This document shows, one piece after another, positions 16,312-24,075 of a stretch of DNA of 27,162 nucleotides. The position numbers and the translations under genes are program-made. The number at the start of each line of letters is the position of its first letter. Positions within the stretch are counted from its first letter, which is position 1. The stretch lies in contig CALHQH010000001.1 in NCBI GenBank assembly GCA_938036625.1, positions 1-27,162 of the forward strand. Reading direction: 5' to 3'. A model generated the notes under the pieces. It saw only the letters and a list, made by a program, of their open reading frames with translations. It had not been told where the DNA came from and did no database searches. Source of the DNA: an uncultured Candidatus Saccharibacteria bacterium. Lineage in GTDB: Bacteria; Patescibacteriota; Saccharimonadia; Saccharimonadales; Saccharimonadaceae.

Positions 16312-16542
16312 TTATTTCTGCTGCGATTGCCCAATGATCGTTTCGACCGCTGGGTTGATCGCCTCCTTGTTAAACACTGCACTGTCTGGCTCATCAATCG
16401 TATCCGAGAGCTTCTCAACTGTCTCTACCTTGGTACCACGCTGTGGCATTTGCAAGAATGGAATGCTACTGGCCACAAAAAACGCCACCACTACTGATAT
16501 ACTAGCGATCAAGATAATCATTGCGATGTCGGTCTTCTTCAT
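16312..16542 (-). CDS. Small single-pass membrane protein of the pilus operon
   Basis: A 76-residue protein. Residues 6-27 form one membrane helix (DIAMIILIASISVVVAFFV) after a short basic N-terminus (MKKT). The rest is an acidic, probably extracytoplasmic tail ending IIGQSQQK. It overlaps the pilO stop by ATGA and precedes pilB by 12 bases, so it is translationally coupled inside the pilus operon. It occupies the place of pilP, but has no lipobox Cys and is far too short for PilP. A partner of PilN/PilO in a one-membrane pilus machine is the likely role, by inference. Confidence 0.85.
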   Translation of the reverse strand: MKKTDIAMIILIASISVVVAFFVASSIPFLQMPQRGTKVETVEKLSDTIDEPDSAVFNKEAINPAVETIIGQSQQK

Positions 16543-17222
16543 GGTTTGATGTCCTTTTTCTTTAGCTCGATGGTTTTGGCTGGTGAGTAGTAGGCGTGGG
16601 CCGAGATCTTCATGGCGACTTTGCTATCAGTCCGCTCAATGGTCATGCGGTCGATCTCAATCACGCGGATGGAGCGCTCGAAGCGCTGCAAAAGCTCGCG
16701 CAGAGCGTTGGGGTTGCTGGCCGATACCTCCATAGTGAAGTGAATGGACTGCAAGTTGCCATTGCTGGCGGCGGCACCAGTGCTATTTGATGACTCGCTA
16801 TCGTCCGTTTGGTCAATATTAAGCGAATCGAGTGACACGCCTGCCACGCCATTGACCAGCTTAGACTGGAGCGAAGCACCCAACGCGAGCGCATTATCCT
16901 CCGCCGGCAGAGCATCAAGCACCACCTGGAGCGCCTTCTCGTCGTTGTTGATGCGGCTGGCATTGAGGTGTGAGTTGGTCTCCAGTACCTTCAGCTCGCC
17001 ACGTAGCTTCTCGACTGCGTCGTTGTTGTTCTTGAGCACGGCAGCGGTGTTGTTTTTCTCGCCAAGCACCCGCTCTTTAAAGATAATTTGCTGCACCAAA
17101 AACCACGATATCACCAGTGCGAAACCCACAATTACTGAGGCTCCAGCCACCCAGAGGAACATCACCCGGCTGGATTGCTCGATCTGTTGGCGCTTGTGAA
17201 TGGCGGCGTCTTTCTTACTCAT
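16539..17222 (-). CDS. pilO: Type IV pilus alignment protein PilO-like
   Basis: A 227-residue protein with a short cytoplasmic N-terminus, one membrane helix (about residues 20-45, MFLWVAGASVIVGFALVISW), a coiled-coil (about 55-95) and a C-terminal ferredoxin-like domain (about 160-220, TMEVSASNPNALRELLQRFE), the PilO plan. PilO pairs with PilN to align the pilus platform. A Ser/Asn-rich insert (SESSNSTGAAASNG) interrupts the periplasmic-side domain. The gene begins right after the pilN stop with AAGGAG inside pilN, and its stop overlaps the next start by ATGA. Confidence 0.85.
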   Translation of the reverse strand: MSKKDAAIHKRQQIEQSSRVMFLWVAGASVIVGFALVISWFLVQQIIFKERVLGEKNNTAAVLKNNNDAVEKLRGELKVLETNSHLNASRINNDEKALQVVLDALPAEDNALALGASLQSKLVNGVAGVSLDSLNIDQTDDSESSNSTGAAASNGNLQSIHFTMEVSASNPNALRELLQRFERSIRVIEIDRMTIERTDSKVAMKISAHAYYSPAKTIELKKKDIKP

Positions 17223-17948
17223 CTAGTTCTTCTCCTTGTTGGTCGCCTTGGGCGTAAAGAGGCTATCGGGCACATGCAGGCGCGAGTCGGTCACATTAGT
17301 ACTACCAGTTGGGGCTTCGATGCGCAAATTCTTAGAGCTATTAGAGAGAAGCTCCTTGGGGTAGGTAAAGGTCAGCTTGAAGCGCAGCACCTTAGCTCCA
17401 CTGGCGTCCTCGCCATAGCTGGTATCGCTCACCGTCACATCGTCAGCCAGCTTGACGGTCTGGACGCGGTTATCGCCATCGGTGTAGCTCAGCTTGGTGT
17501 TGAGGATCATTTTCTTGAGCTTGTCTGTCGCCTCAAAGCTGTTGGCTGCCGACCCCTCAATGGAGAGCTTGGTCTCAGACGGATCGAGGCTGACAGTCGA
17601 CATCTTCACATCATTGGGCGCAGCAGGATTGATGGCACTCAGCACATCGAAGATACGCGAGTCGATGCTCTTATCCTTGTGCATTGAGGAGAGCTGGGCT
17701 AGTTGGTTTTGGATGGTAACGATCTGGTTGGCATCTTTGACACTACTAATCTTGCCGTATTGGTCTTTGATCTCGTTGTCGGTCAGCCACTCGCGGGCAC
17801 TCTGCGTACCAACATACACCACCAGCAGCGCCACCGCTGCGCCAGCGATGATGCTCACGAGAATGGAGAGCGATATCACACCATTGCGCATGCGCTGGGC
17901 ATGCAGGTATTCGCGCTTAACATCAGGAATGAGGTTAATCTCTATCAT
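17223..17948 (-). CDS. pilN: Type IV pilus alignment protein PilN-like
   Basis: A 241-residue bitopic membrane protein. Its first residues MIEINLIPD match the conserved INLLP motif by which PilN binds the groove of PilM. The membrane helix is at about 22-48 (GVISLSILVSIIAGAAVALL), followed by a coiled-coil and a C-terminal extracytoplasmic domain. It is coupled to pilM by an ATGA overlap (17945-17948). It is slightly longer than proteobacterial PilN (about 180-210), with the extra length in the C-terminal half. Confidence 0.9.
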   Translation of the reverse strand: MIEINLIPDVKREYLHAQRMRNGVISLSILVSIIAGAAVALLVVYVGTQSAREWLTDNEIKDQYGKISSVKDANQIVTIQNQLAQLSSMHKDKSIDSRIFDVLSAINPAAPNDVKMSTVSLDPSETKLSIEGSAANSFEATDKLKKMILNTKLSYTDGDNRVQTVKLADDVTVSDTSYGEDASGAKVLRFKLTFTYPKELLSNSSKNLRIEAPTGSTNVTDSRLHVPDSLFTPKATNKEKN

Positions 17949-18997
17949 GCGTCGTTCCTCCGTTTTGCGAGGCCGACTGCTGTGGCAAACTCTGGTGCGA
18001 CGTTAGCCAATTGCTCTTGGCTCGTCTGCGGCATATGGATACCGTGCCAGGGGTTACCAGGGGCGGTCGGAACCTCTACCTTGGCCGCAACGTACTCGCT
18101 GAGGTGCGGGATCATCTCACCAAAGCCCGTCAGTGTGATACTCGACACCTGGGCGCTGGCGTAGCGCGTCTGGAAGAATTTGATTGATTTAATAAGCTCG
18201 CTCGCAAAGTTATCCAGCGCGCCCTCAATGGCGCGCACCACCTGCCCATCGAGCTTATCCTCCGCCAGGCCAAACTTGAGAATGAACTGCCGAGCTTGGT
18301 CCTCCTGAACGCTGAGGTTTTGCACTGCCGACTTGACGAGGCTGCTCACACCAGACGGAATAGTCCGAACGAGGCGTGGTGCCCCACCGTAGATAATGGC
18401 GAGGTCAGTCGAGAGTTCACCAATGTCGATCAACATCACTGCGGCACCATTTGCCGCTTGCTGCGGCGGCGCAAAGGCCCGCACCATGGCGATCGGGTCG
18501 GGCTCGATAGCAATCACATTCAGTCCCAGGCCCTCGATAAACTCTAGCTGGTCTTCACTATACCCCTTGGACACACTGCTAATCAGCACCTCTTGCTGGT
18601 CGCTTGCGTGGAGCGATGGCCCCAGCAGCACCCAGTCTACCTTGGCATCATCTGCCATCGGCACATATTGGTCTATCTGGTATTTCATCGTGGCACGCAG
18701 CTCGGCATCGGAAACTTGCGGCACATCGACCACTGTTGTAAAGGTCTTATTTGATGGCAGGCCAATCGCAACATTCTTCGTCTTGATACCACTCTGGCCC
18801 ACGGCAGTCATAATAACTTCGCCCAGGCGACGGCGCGACTCTGGTGCATCACTGCTAGTAATACGGCGGTCAACGGGCGCATAGCCATGTGCTACGAGCT
18901 CCCACTCGTCGCCAGCTGGTGCTAGCTGCAAAACCCGCACGGCATTGGTGCCGATATCGAGTGCAAAGAAATCGCCCGACCCTTTTTGAAACTTCAT
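17945..18997 (-). CDS. pilM: Type IV pilus actin-like ATPase PilM
   Basis: A cytoplasmic actin-fold protein of about 350 residues that anchors PilN and the motor ring. Visible features are the phosphate-1 loop FALDIGTNAVRVLQL near the N-terminus, the connecting region QYVPMADDAKVDW, the phosphate-2 loop MLIDIGELSTDLAII and the adenosine motif TLTGFGEMIPHLSEYV. First gene of the seven-gene operon. Two in-frame starts exist: ATG 19003 (MSMKF) and ATG 18997 (MKF). The -10 box ends only two bases before the first, so 18997 is preferred as a leaderless start; the difference is two residues. Confidence 0.94.
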   Translation of the reverse strand: MKFQKGSGDFFALDIGTNAVRVLQLAPAGDEWELVAHGYAPVDRRITSSDAPESRRRLGEVIMTAVGQSGIKTKNVAIGLPSNKTFTTVVDVPQVSDAELRATMKYQIDQYVPMADDAKVDWVLLGPSLHASDQQEVLISSVSKGYSEDQLEFIEGLGLNVIAIEPDPIAMVRAFAPPQQAANGAAVMLIDIGELSTDLAIIYGGAPRLVRTIPSGVSSLVKSAVQNLSVQEDQARQFILKFGLAEDKLDGQVVRAIEGALDNFASELIKSIKFFQTRYASAQVSSITLTGFGEMIPHLSEYVAAKVEVPTAPGNPWHGIHMPQTSQEQLANVAPEFATAVGLAKRRNDA

Positions 18998-19005
18998 ACT
19001 CATCT

Positions 19006-19035
19006 ATTATACATAAGCGACATTGGTTTAGGCAA
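19006..19035 (-). promoter_or_regulatory. Promoter of the type IV pilus operon
   Basis: On the minus strand TTGCCT (19030-19035), an 18-base spacer and TATAAT (19006-19011). The predicted mRNA start falls at about 18997-18999, on the second ATG of pilM, with no room for a ribosome binding site. Confidence 0.75.
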
Positions 19036-19062
19036 GGGGGTTAGTGGAGGAAATATCAGCAA

Positions 19063-19091
19063 TTGACTTTTTCATCATTATCTGATATATA
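19063..19091 (+). promoter_or_regulatory. Divergent promoter of the 19102 gene
   Basis: TTGACT (19063-19068), a 17-base spacer and TATATA (19086-19091). The predicted mRNA start is near 19098, four bases before ATG 19102. Together with the pilM promoter it fills the 98-bp divergent gap. Confidence 0.75.
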
Positions 19092-19101
19092 TGAGGTTAT
19101 T

Positions 19102-19876
19102 ATGAAATTCTTTGATCGACTCTCTCGAGAACCAAATATCACCCCCCCCCAATGAGCTGAGCGATAAGTCGCCCGGCGGCCGAACACGGCGAGCGCTTGC
19201 AGCTGCGGCAGATCTACTTGCAGAGGAGCAACGTAGACACAAGGAAGAAATGCTCAAATATGAGCGCAAGGCTCAGCACTCTCAGGAAATGCGCAGGCAA
19301 TTCCTGGAGCGTTCTGGGGCATACCCTGCACCGCCTGATCTATACGCATTATGGCTCTATACCTATCTAGAACAAGGCAACGAAATTACTCATCCAAGAG
19401 ATTATACTTTCCCGCGCGGACAGCTCAGGAGAGACGAGACTATTACACAGCAATCGCTTGCCTCGATTGGGCCAAGTGGTGCAGTATTTGAGGACGAAGA
19501 GATATCATATTACGACCAACGTGTTGTCTGGGTACCAACGAAAAGCTGCGATAAAAACTTTATCCCACCAGGCTATGGCTCCCAATCACTTACTATTATG
19601 TATCTACCTGACCTTGTCAAGCTAGACACTCGCTCAACTTCTGGTGATAGGCGCCCGGGATGGGAGTATGGCCATTCGACGCTGCTCACCTTAGAGCTCG
19701 ATGGATCATCACCAACCGGCCTTCGCGCCTCAACAAATGACCCAGACGTCATCGAGTCCTATGCCGATATAACCGACATGATTATGGGTCTCACTGGCAA
19801 CTTTGATCCAGCAGCGATGCGCCAAAAGCTAAAAGATGCCAAGAACCGGCCTGGCCAGGAGTTGGAGCAACTATAA
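19102..19876 (+). CDS. Unrecognised protein, frame interrupted at a C9 tract
   Basis: The start ATG 19102 fits the promoter and has GAGG upstream, but its frame (MKFFDRLSREPNIT...) ends at a TGA just after nine consecutive C (19142-19150). The frame that stays open to 19876 enters after the C run (PNELSDKSPGGRTRR...). With one C fewer, or two more, the two join into one protein of about 257 residues. A TTG at 19112 is in the long frame but has no start signals. The product is soluble, with a basic N-terminal helix (residues about 25-65, rich in Arg, Glu, Gln) and a mixed domain with PPGYGSQSLTIMYLPDL and GWEYGHSTLLTLEL. No family is recognised. It is divergent from the pilus operon. Confidence 0.7.
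19142..19150 (+). repeat. Homopolymer C9 tract inside the 19102 gene
   Basis: Nine consecutive C preceded by A and followed by AATGAG. It lies 13 codons after the best start and separates the start frame from the long frame by one base. Such tracts are prone to slippage in vivo and to length errors in sequencing. Confidence 0.85.
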
Positions 19877-19921
19877 CTCACGCTTTGCTATATTGAGTCT
19901 GGTATCTTCTACCGCAATAAT

Positions 19922-19945
19922 AGGAGCAGCTTCTAGCCTGCTCCT
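19922..19945. terminator. Bidirectional terminator between convergent genes
   Basis: AGGAGCAG (19922-19929) pairs with CTGCTCCT (19938-19945). The flanks AATAAT and GTTAT extend the stem weakly. It separates the 3' ends of the 19102 gene and the minus-strand surface protein gene. Confidence 0.7.
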
Positions 19946-19972
19946 GTTATAGCCTGTAGCCAATCATCACAG

Positions 19973-22387
19973 CTAAAACCGCGGTGCAGCCTCTGTTGTG
20001 GTGGCGGTGGTGATGGGCAGGTCGTTGTTTTTGTTGTAGCGTGAGCCCCACATAAAGACGTCGGCGCGTTGGTTGAGCACCTCAGCAGCTTCGGCGAGGT
20101 TATCCTTCTCAGCACCAAAGGTGCGACGCAGCTGGAGCTGGCGGGCCATAATGGTACCGTTGATGGTGAGCTTTTCTTTGCAGGTCTCAGCAGTGAGGCC
20201 ATTAAAGTACGCACCAACGTGGCGGATCTCGTCGCAGGTGGAGATGACTCCCCCACTGCCACCAGTTGGCTGAGCAATCAGCCAAGCATTGACCTCTTTG
20301 ACATTATGCCGGACGACGATATTCTTAGCCTTGATGACGAGCTGCGAAAGTTTGGTGGCATCATCAACAGTGGTCGCGCCGTACTTCAGGTCACCATCGA
20401 TCGTCACTGTGCCGCCTGCTTCCACCACCAGTGTGCTACTACCTGGCAGCGTACCGTGAATGGTGGCATCGCCATTGACGGTGCGCACATTGTGGCCAGC
20501 AAAGCTCCCCACGTCGATAGACGTACCAGCCGCCGCGCCCCGGCCAAAGCTCGGCACCTTCACATTGCTCGGTGGTGCCCAGCGGCCAGCTGGCGTGGTG
20601 GTGTTGGCAAAGGCAAGGCTATCCTTAGCGCGGTCATAATCACCACCATACCCTCGCCGGCCAGACAGCACACCACCGGTGGCAGAGAGGATTTTGCCGC
20701 CATTTTGCGGCGCCATCATGCCATACTCAGCCCAGCTGCCATACATGTTACCATCCTTAGTCGTCTTGAGGGTGACGATCTGTGCATCGCCATTGCCACT
20801 GGCTATGCCAATGCCGTTGCCAACGCGCAAGTCACCACCCCAGATCTGCACCCATGGTAGCTTCGTTACCGTTACGCAGGCGGGCGAGGAAATACGACGC
20901 TCGTTGCCATCGGTGTGTTTATAATTATAATCTTTGATAGCAACGATGCGGCAGATCATATCCCCTACCTTGGCATCGGCAGCGTTGATATCTTTGGTGT
21001 CATTCAGGCGCGTGTGACTGTCGAGATATTTTTTGTTCTCACGAAAGGTGGGCTCGTTGGTACAGTCGATCGGCTGCTTGCCGCGCAGCCAGGTGCACGC
21101 TGTGTCACTGCCACTGTAGCTACCCAGGGCATAGGGATAGCCCACTGCTGCCCCACGGTCAAAGATGCTGCTCAAGCTGCCAAGGAACTGCTGGCGGTGC
21201 TGCCCTCGCACGATAAACTGGTAGGCTGCGGCTTCGCTCTCGCTCCGGTCTTTGTCGAGGCTTGCACCAGTGTTATGGATGGATTCATCAATCCGACTGG
21301 GCGCAATATTCCCACCCTCCAGCGTCGCAAGCTTCTTACCATCAATTGTCGCTGATGGATAGAGCTCAAAGTCTGAGTGCACACTAGCACACGCTGGATC
21401 GCTGCGTCGCCACGCTGGGTCACCAGCAATGCCAGGTGACCACGATATCCGTTGGCAGAGTGTGCGGCCAACGTCGCTCGTTTGGATACGGTAGCTGGTA
21501 TAGCGGTCGGTCGTGCCGCCGCTTGGATACACCGTATAAAAGAGCTGTCCAGACTGGCTCGTCACATTGCGCGCCAGGCTATGTCCACCACTGTAATTAT
21601 TAGCAAAGCCAGTACCATCCATCCCCACGGACACGGTTGCACTGTTGGGACCATTGTTGCGGAGATCATGCGCCCAGTAGATTTGCTCACCCGGGAAGGC
21701 CCGGACGGATTTTTGCATATTTTGGGTGCCAGGCCACTGCTTGCCCACATAGCTTTGGCCATTGATCGTCCAGGGTGGGATGCGTCGCGTGATCGTCACC
21801 TTCACATCACTCGTACCACAGGCAATATTCTCGCTGGCGGCCAGGGTGCGCCCGCCATCAGTTGAGATACAGCTATACAGGCCAATTCCCACCGTACGCG
21901 ACTGCCCCACCGGAATGTCGAACTGGCCAATGTCGAGCTGCGCCCGCACCTCGCCACCCTGGCTGGTGTATTGGTTTTGGCCACTGACGCGCCCGCGGTA
22001 CATCACGCTCGACTGAACATTCTTGATGCGACTGTTGCGGTTGTAGTTCCAGTTCATGTTGCGGTCGAGGTGCATCGAGCTAATGTCGAAGGGGCCTGAG
22101 CGATTGCCCGAGTAGCCCGAGCCACGAATGACGATATCGACCAGGCCGGTTTGGTTGTGGTCAATCGATATACCCGATTTATAATAATTCCGCTCACCAG
22201 GCTGCGAAAACCACACCACCGCACAGGGGCTGCCACTGCGGCACAGCTCGGGCAGCTTGGCCTCGACCTCATTGTTGGGCCGAGCCGCAGCCAGCCCGCC
22301 CAGTGCCGCACTCACCCCCACAGCGCACAGCAGCCCCAGCAGGCCAGCACGCACCAGTGATTGGCAGCAAAAGTGTACAAATGTCAT
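19973..22387 (-). CDS. Large secreted surface protein, possible adhesin
   Basis: An 804-residue protein from ATG 22387. A signal peptide (MTFVHFCCQSLVRAGLL...GGLAAA) covers about residues 1-36. The mature part is rich in Gly, Ser, Asn and Thr with scattered Cys pairs, suggesting extracytoplasmic beta structure with disulfides. Around residue 520, CVTVTKLPWVQIWGGDLRVG introduces a C-terminal part with repeating short strands (VNGDATIHGTL, VEAGGTVTIDGDLKYG), as in beta-helix or bactofilin-like folds. Near the end INGTIMARQLQLRRTFG and EVLNQRADVFMWG recall motifs I associate with Saccharibacteria surface proteins. There is no LPXTG or C-terminal membrane helix. The start at 22387 was chosen because TATAAT lies 7 bases upstream; the 23 residues that a longer frame would add overlap the promoter. 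An adhesin or pilus-linked role is inference. Confidence 0.8.
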   Translation of the reverse strand: MTFVHFCCQSLVRAGLLGLLCAVGVSAALGGLAAARPNNEVEAKLPELCRSGSPCAVVWFSQPGERNYYKSGISIDHNQTGLVDIVIRGSGYSGNRSGPFDISSMHLDRNMNWNYNRNSRIKNVQSSVMYRGRVSGQNQYTSQGGEVRAQLDIGQFDIPVGQSRTVGIGLYSCISTDGGRTLAASENIACGTSDVKVTITRRIPPWTINGQSYVGKQWPGTQNMQKSVRAFPGEQIYWAHDLRNNGPNSATVSVGMDGTGFANNYSGGHSLARNVTSQSGQLFYTVYPSGGTTDRYTSYRIQTSDVGRTLCQRISWSPGIAGDPAWRRSDPACASVHSDFELYPSATIDGKKLATLEGGNIAPSRIDESIHNTGASLDKDRSESEAAAYQFIVRGQHRQQFLGSLSSIFDRGAAVGYPYALGSYSGSDTACTWLRGKQPIDCTNEPTFRENKKYLDSHTRLNDTKDINAADAKVGDMICRIVAIKDYNYKHTDGNERRISSPACVTVTKLPWVQIWGGDLRVGNGIGIASGNGDAQIVTLKTTKDGNMYGSWAEYGMMAPQNGGKILSATGGVLSGRRGYGGDYDRAKDSLAFANTTTPAGRWAPPSNVKVPSFGRGAAAGTSIDVGSFAGHNVRTVNGDATIHGTLPGSSTLVVEAGGTVTIDGDLKYGATTVDDATKLSQLVIKAKNIVVRHNVKEVNAWLIAQPTGGSGGVISTCDEIRHVGAYFNGLTAETCKEKLTINGTIMARQLQLRRTFGAEKDNLAEAAEVLNQRADVFMWGSRYNKNNDLPITTATTTEAAPRF

Positions 22388-22394
22388 GCTTATG

Positions 22395-22400
22395 ATTATA
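22395..22400 (-). promoter_or_regulatory. -10 box of the surface protein gene (leaderless)
   Basis: TATAAT on the minus strand, seven bases before ATG 22387. No ribosome binding site and no good -35 box are seen. Confidence 0.65.
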
Positions 22401-22485
22401 GCAAAGTTAGGGCAATTGTGCACCGTGTTCATGACGCAAGGCAGAGACATCGCCATATATCCTTATATAGCTCATAAGTATCACT

Positions 22486-22632
22486 AGCTCTCCCTCCCCA
22501 CCACTTCATCCGATGGAGTGTGAAAACCGGTCGTAATGACCGGTTTTCAGCCCAGCGCAAGAGGTCGATACTTGGGAAGTATCGACCCTTATAGTGTTCC
22601 ATCGGAGGGAGTGTGGGGAGGGTGAGCGTGAG
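22486..22632 (-). repeat. Structured repeat element, right copy (inverted relative to 12048-12190)
   Basis: A 147-bp reverse-complement copy of the element at 12048-12190. It keeps the perfect palindrome (GAAAACCGGTC, loop, GACCGGTTTTC at 22522-22548), the CACTTCAT/ATGGAGTG foldback (22502-22519) and the long hairpin. In the latter the stem is GGTCGATACTT/AAGTATCGACC (22563-22587) rather than GGTCGACAT/ATGTCGACC, so paired bases changed together. It lies between the divergent surface protein gene and ychF, upstream of both, so it is not simply a gene-end terminator. Confidence 0.85.
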
Positions 22633-22773
22633 ATAGCGCAGGGCTTATCTTGTGATGAAGCAAAATAGTACACCAATGGCGAAAGAGCCTTACTTTATAA
22701 GTATATACACCACAGCACGCTCACCTTCCTCGCATTTTCCCCTTCTCCCCTGCCGATTTCCCCTTTGCGCTGC

Positions 22774-22779
22774 TATACT
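22774..22779 (+). promoter_or_regulatory. -10 box of ychF (leaderless)
   Basis: TATACT, six bases (ATATAT), then ATG 22786. No ribosome binding site is present and -35 is weak. This rules out the in-frame TTG at 22765, which lies upstream of the -10 box. Confidence 0.65.
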
Positions 22780-22785
22780 ATATAT

Positions 22786-23868
22786 ATGAGTCTATCTATC
22801 GGTATCGTTGGCCTGCCCAATGTTGGCAAGTCGACCCTTTTCAACGCCCTCACCAACAATGATATTTTGGCAGCCAACTACCCCTTTGCTACCATCGAGC
22901 CCAACACTGGCATTGTGCCTGTGCCTGATGAGCGCCTGAGCGTACTAGCTGATATGTACCATGCCGAGAAGGTTGTGCCGGCCACTGTGACCTTTGTCGA
23001 TATCGCTGGGCTGGTGGCTGGTGCTGCCAGCGGCGAGGGGTTGGGCAATAAGTTCCTCGCTCATATCCGCCAGTGCGATGCAATCGTCCACATTGTCCGC
23101 GCCTTTGCAAATGACGACATCGTCCATGTCGATACCACCGTCGACCCGCAGCGCGATATCGATATCATCAACACCGAGCTCATGCTAGCAGACATCCAGA
23201 CTATCGAGACTCGCCTCACCCGCCTCAGCAAAGAAGCCAAGGCCAACCCCAAGGCGCGCAGTACACTCGAGTACCTGCAGCAGTTGCGTGACGACCTTGC
23301 CGCCGGTACCCCTGTTCATCTGAACAAAAATATTATTCATGAGGCAATCGCCGACCTCCACCTCCTCACTGCCAAGCCAGTCATCTACGTCTTTAATGTC
23401 GACGAAGCCACCCTTGCCAACGCTGAGGCCAAAGCCCGCTTAGCGGCGCTAGCTCGTGGCAGTACAGCGCTCTTCATTTGCGCCACGCTAGAGGATGAAC
23501 TCAAGGGACTCGACGCGAAGGATGCGCTAGAGCTACTGGCAAGCTATGATGTGCCCGAGGCTGGCTTGACACAATTGATCCGGGCAGCGTACGATACGCT
23601 CGGCCTACAGAGCTACCTCACCGCTGGGCCCAAGGAAGTGCACGCGTGGACGATCCACCAAGGCTGGACAGCACCCCAAGCGGCTGGGGTCATTCACACC
23701 GACTTCGAGCGAGGCTTCATTGCAGCGCAGGTGGTGGATTATGACGACCTCGTGGCAGCAGGATCCGAGGCCAAAGCGCGCGAAGCAGGCAAAATCCGCA
23801 CCGAAGGCAAAGCCTATGTCATGCAGCCAGGCGATGTGGTAGAATTTCGATTTAATGTAAGCAAGTGA
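22786..23868 (+). CDS. ychF: Ribosome-binding ATPase YchF (Obg family)
   Basis: A 360-residue P-loop protein. G1 is GLPNVGKST at residues 8-16, G3 is DIAGLVAGAASGEGLGNKFL, and the G4 position reads NVDE instead of NKxD, the change that makes YchF/OLA1 prefer ATP to GTP. A coiled-coil arm (ELMLADIQTIETRLTRLSKEA, about 125-165) and a C-terminal TGS domain (about 275-358, ending MQPGDVVEFRFNVSK) complete it. YchF binds 70S ribosomes and is linked to oxidative stress and translation control; its exact role is unsettled. It appears monocistronic, with its own leaderless promoter and terminator. Confidence 0.96.
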   Translation: MSLSIGIVGLPNVGKSTLFNALTNNDILAANYPFATIEPNTGIVPVPDERLSVLADMYHAEKVVPATVTFVDIAGLVAGAASGEGLGNKFLAHIRQCDAIVHIVRAFANDDIVHVDTTVDPQRDIDIINTELMLADIQTIETRLTRLSKEAKANPKARSTLEYLQQLRDDLAAGTPVHLNKNIIHEAIADLHLLTAKPVIYVFNVDEATLANAEAKARLAALARGSTALFICATLEDELKGLDAKDALELLASYDVPEAGLTQLIRAAYDTLGLQSYLTAGPKEVHAWTIHQGWTAPQAAGVIHTDFERGFIAAQVVDYDDLVAAGSEAKAREAGKIRTEGKAYVMQPGDVVEFRFNVSK

Positions 23869-23889
23869 TCCTAGCTAGGAAACATAAGC

Positions 23890-23919
23890 AAACTCGCCAT
23901 GAGCTTGTGGCGAGTTTTT
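23890..23919 (+). terminator. Intrinsic terminator of ychF
   Basis: AAACTCGCC (23890-23898) pairs perfectly with GGCGAGTTT (23909-23917), with further T. Almost the same stem ends infB at 7715. Confidence 0.92.
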
Positions 23920-24075
23920 GCATGTACTATTACTATAATCTTCTCAGAAGGTATAGCAGAGAGTACACTGGCAATATCATGTGTCATTATGTGCGGCGCG
24001 TTGCCATACCGGTCATACTCGAGGTTATTTTCATCGTCTCGTGTTTTATCCTACCACGGACATGTTTATAGTAAT

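Noticed and set aside
15559..16497. Long plus-strand frames over pilB and pilO (also 14872-15450 and 16744-17199)
   Set aside because: They are antisense to strongly identified pilus genes and have no start signals or recognisable domains.
20069..21865. Plus-strand frames opposite the surface protein gene
   Set aside because: The minus-strand gene has a signal peptide, promoter and coherent composition; the plus frames are byproducts of its GC-rich codons.
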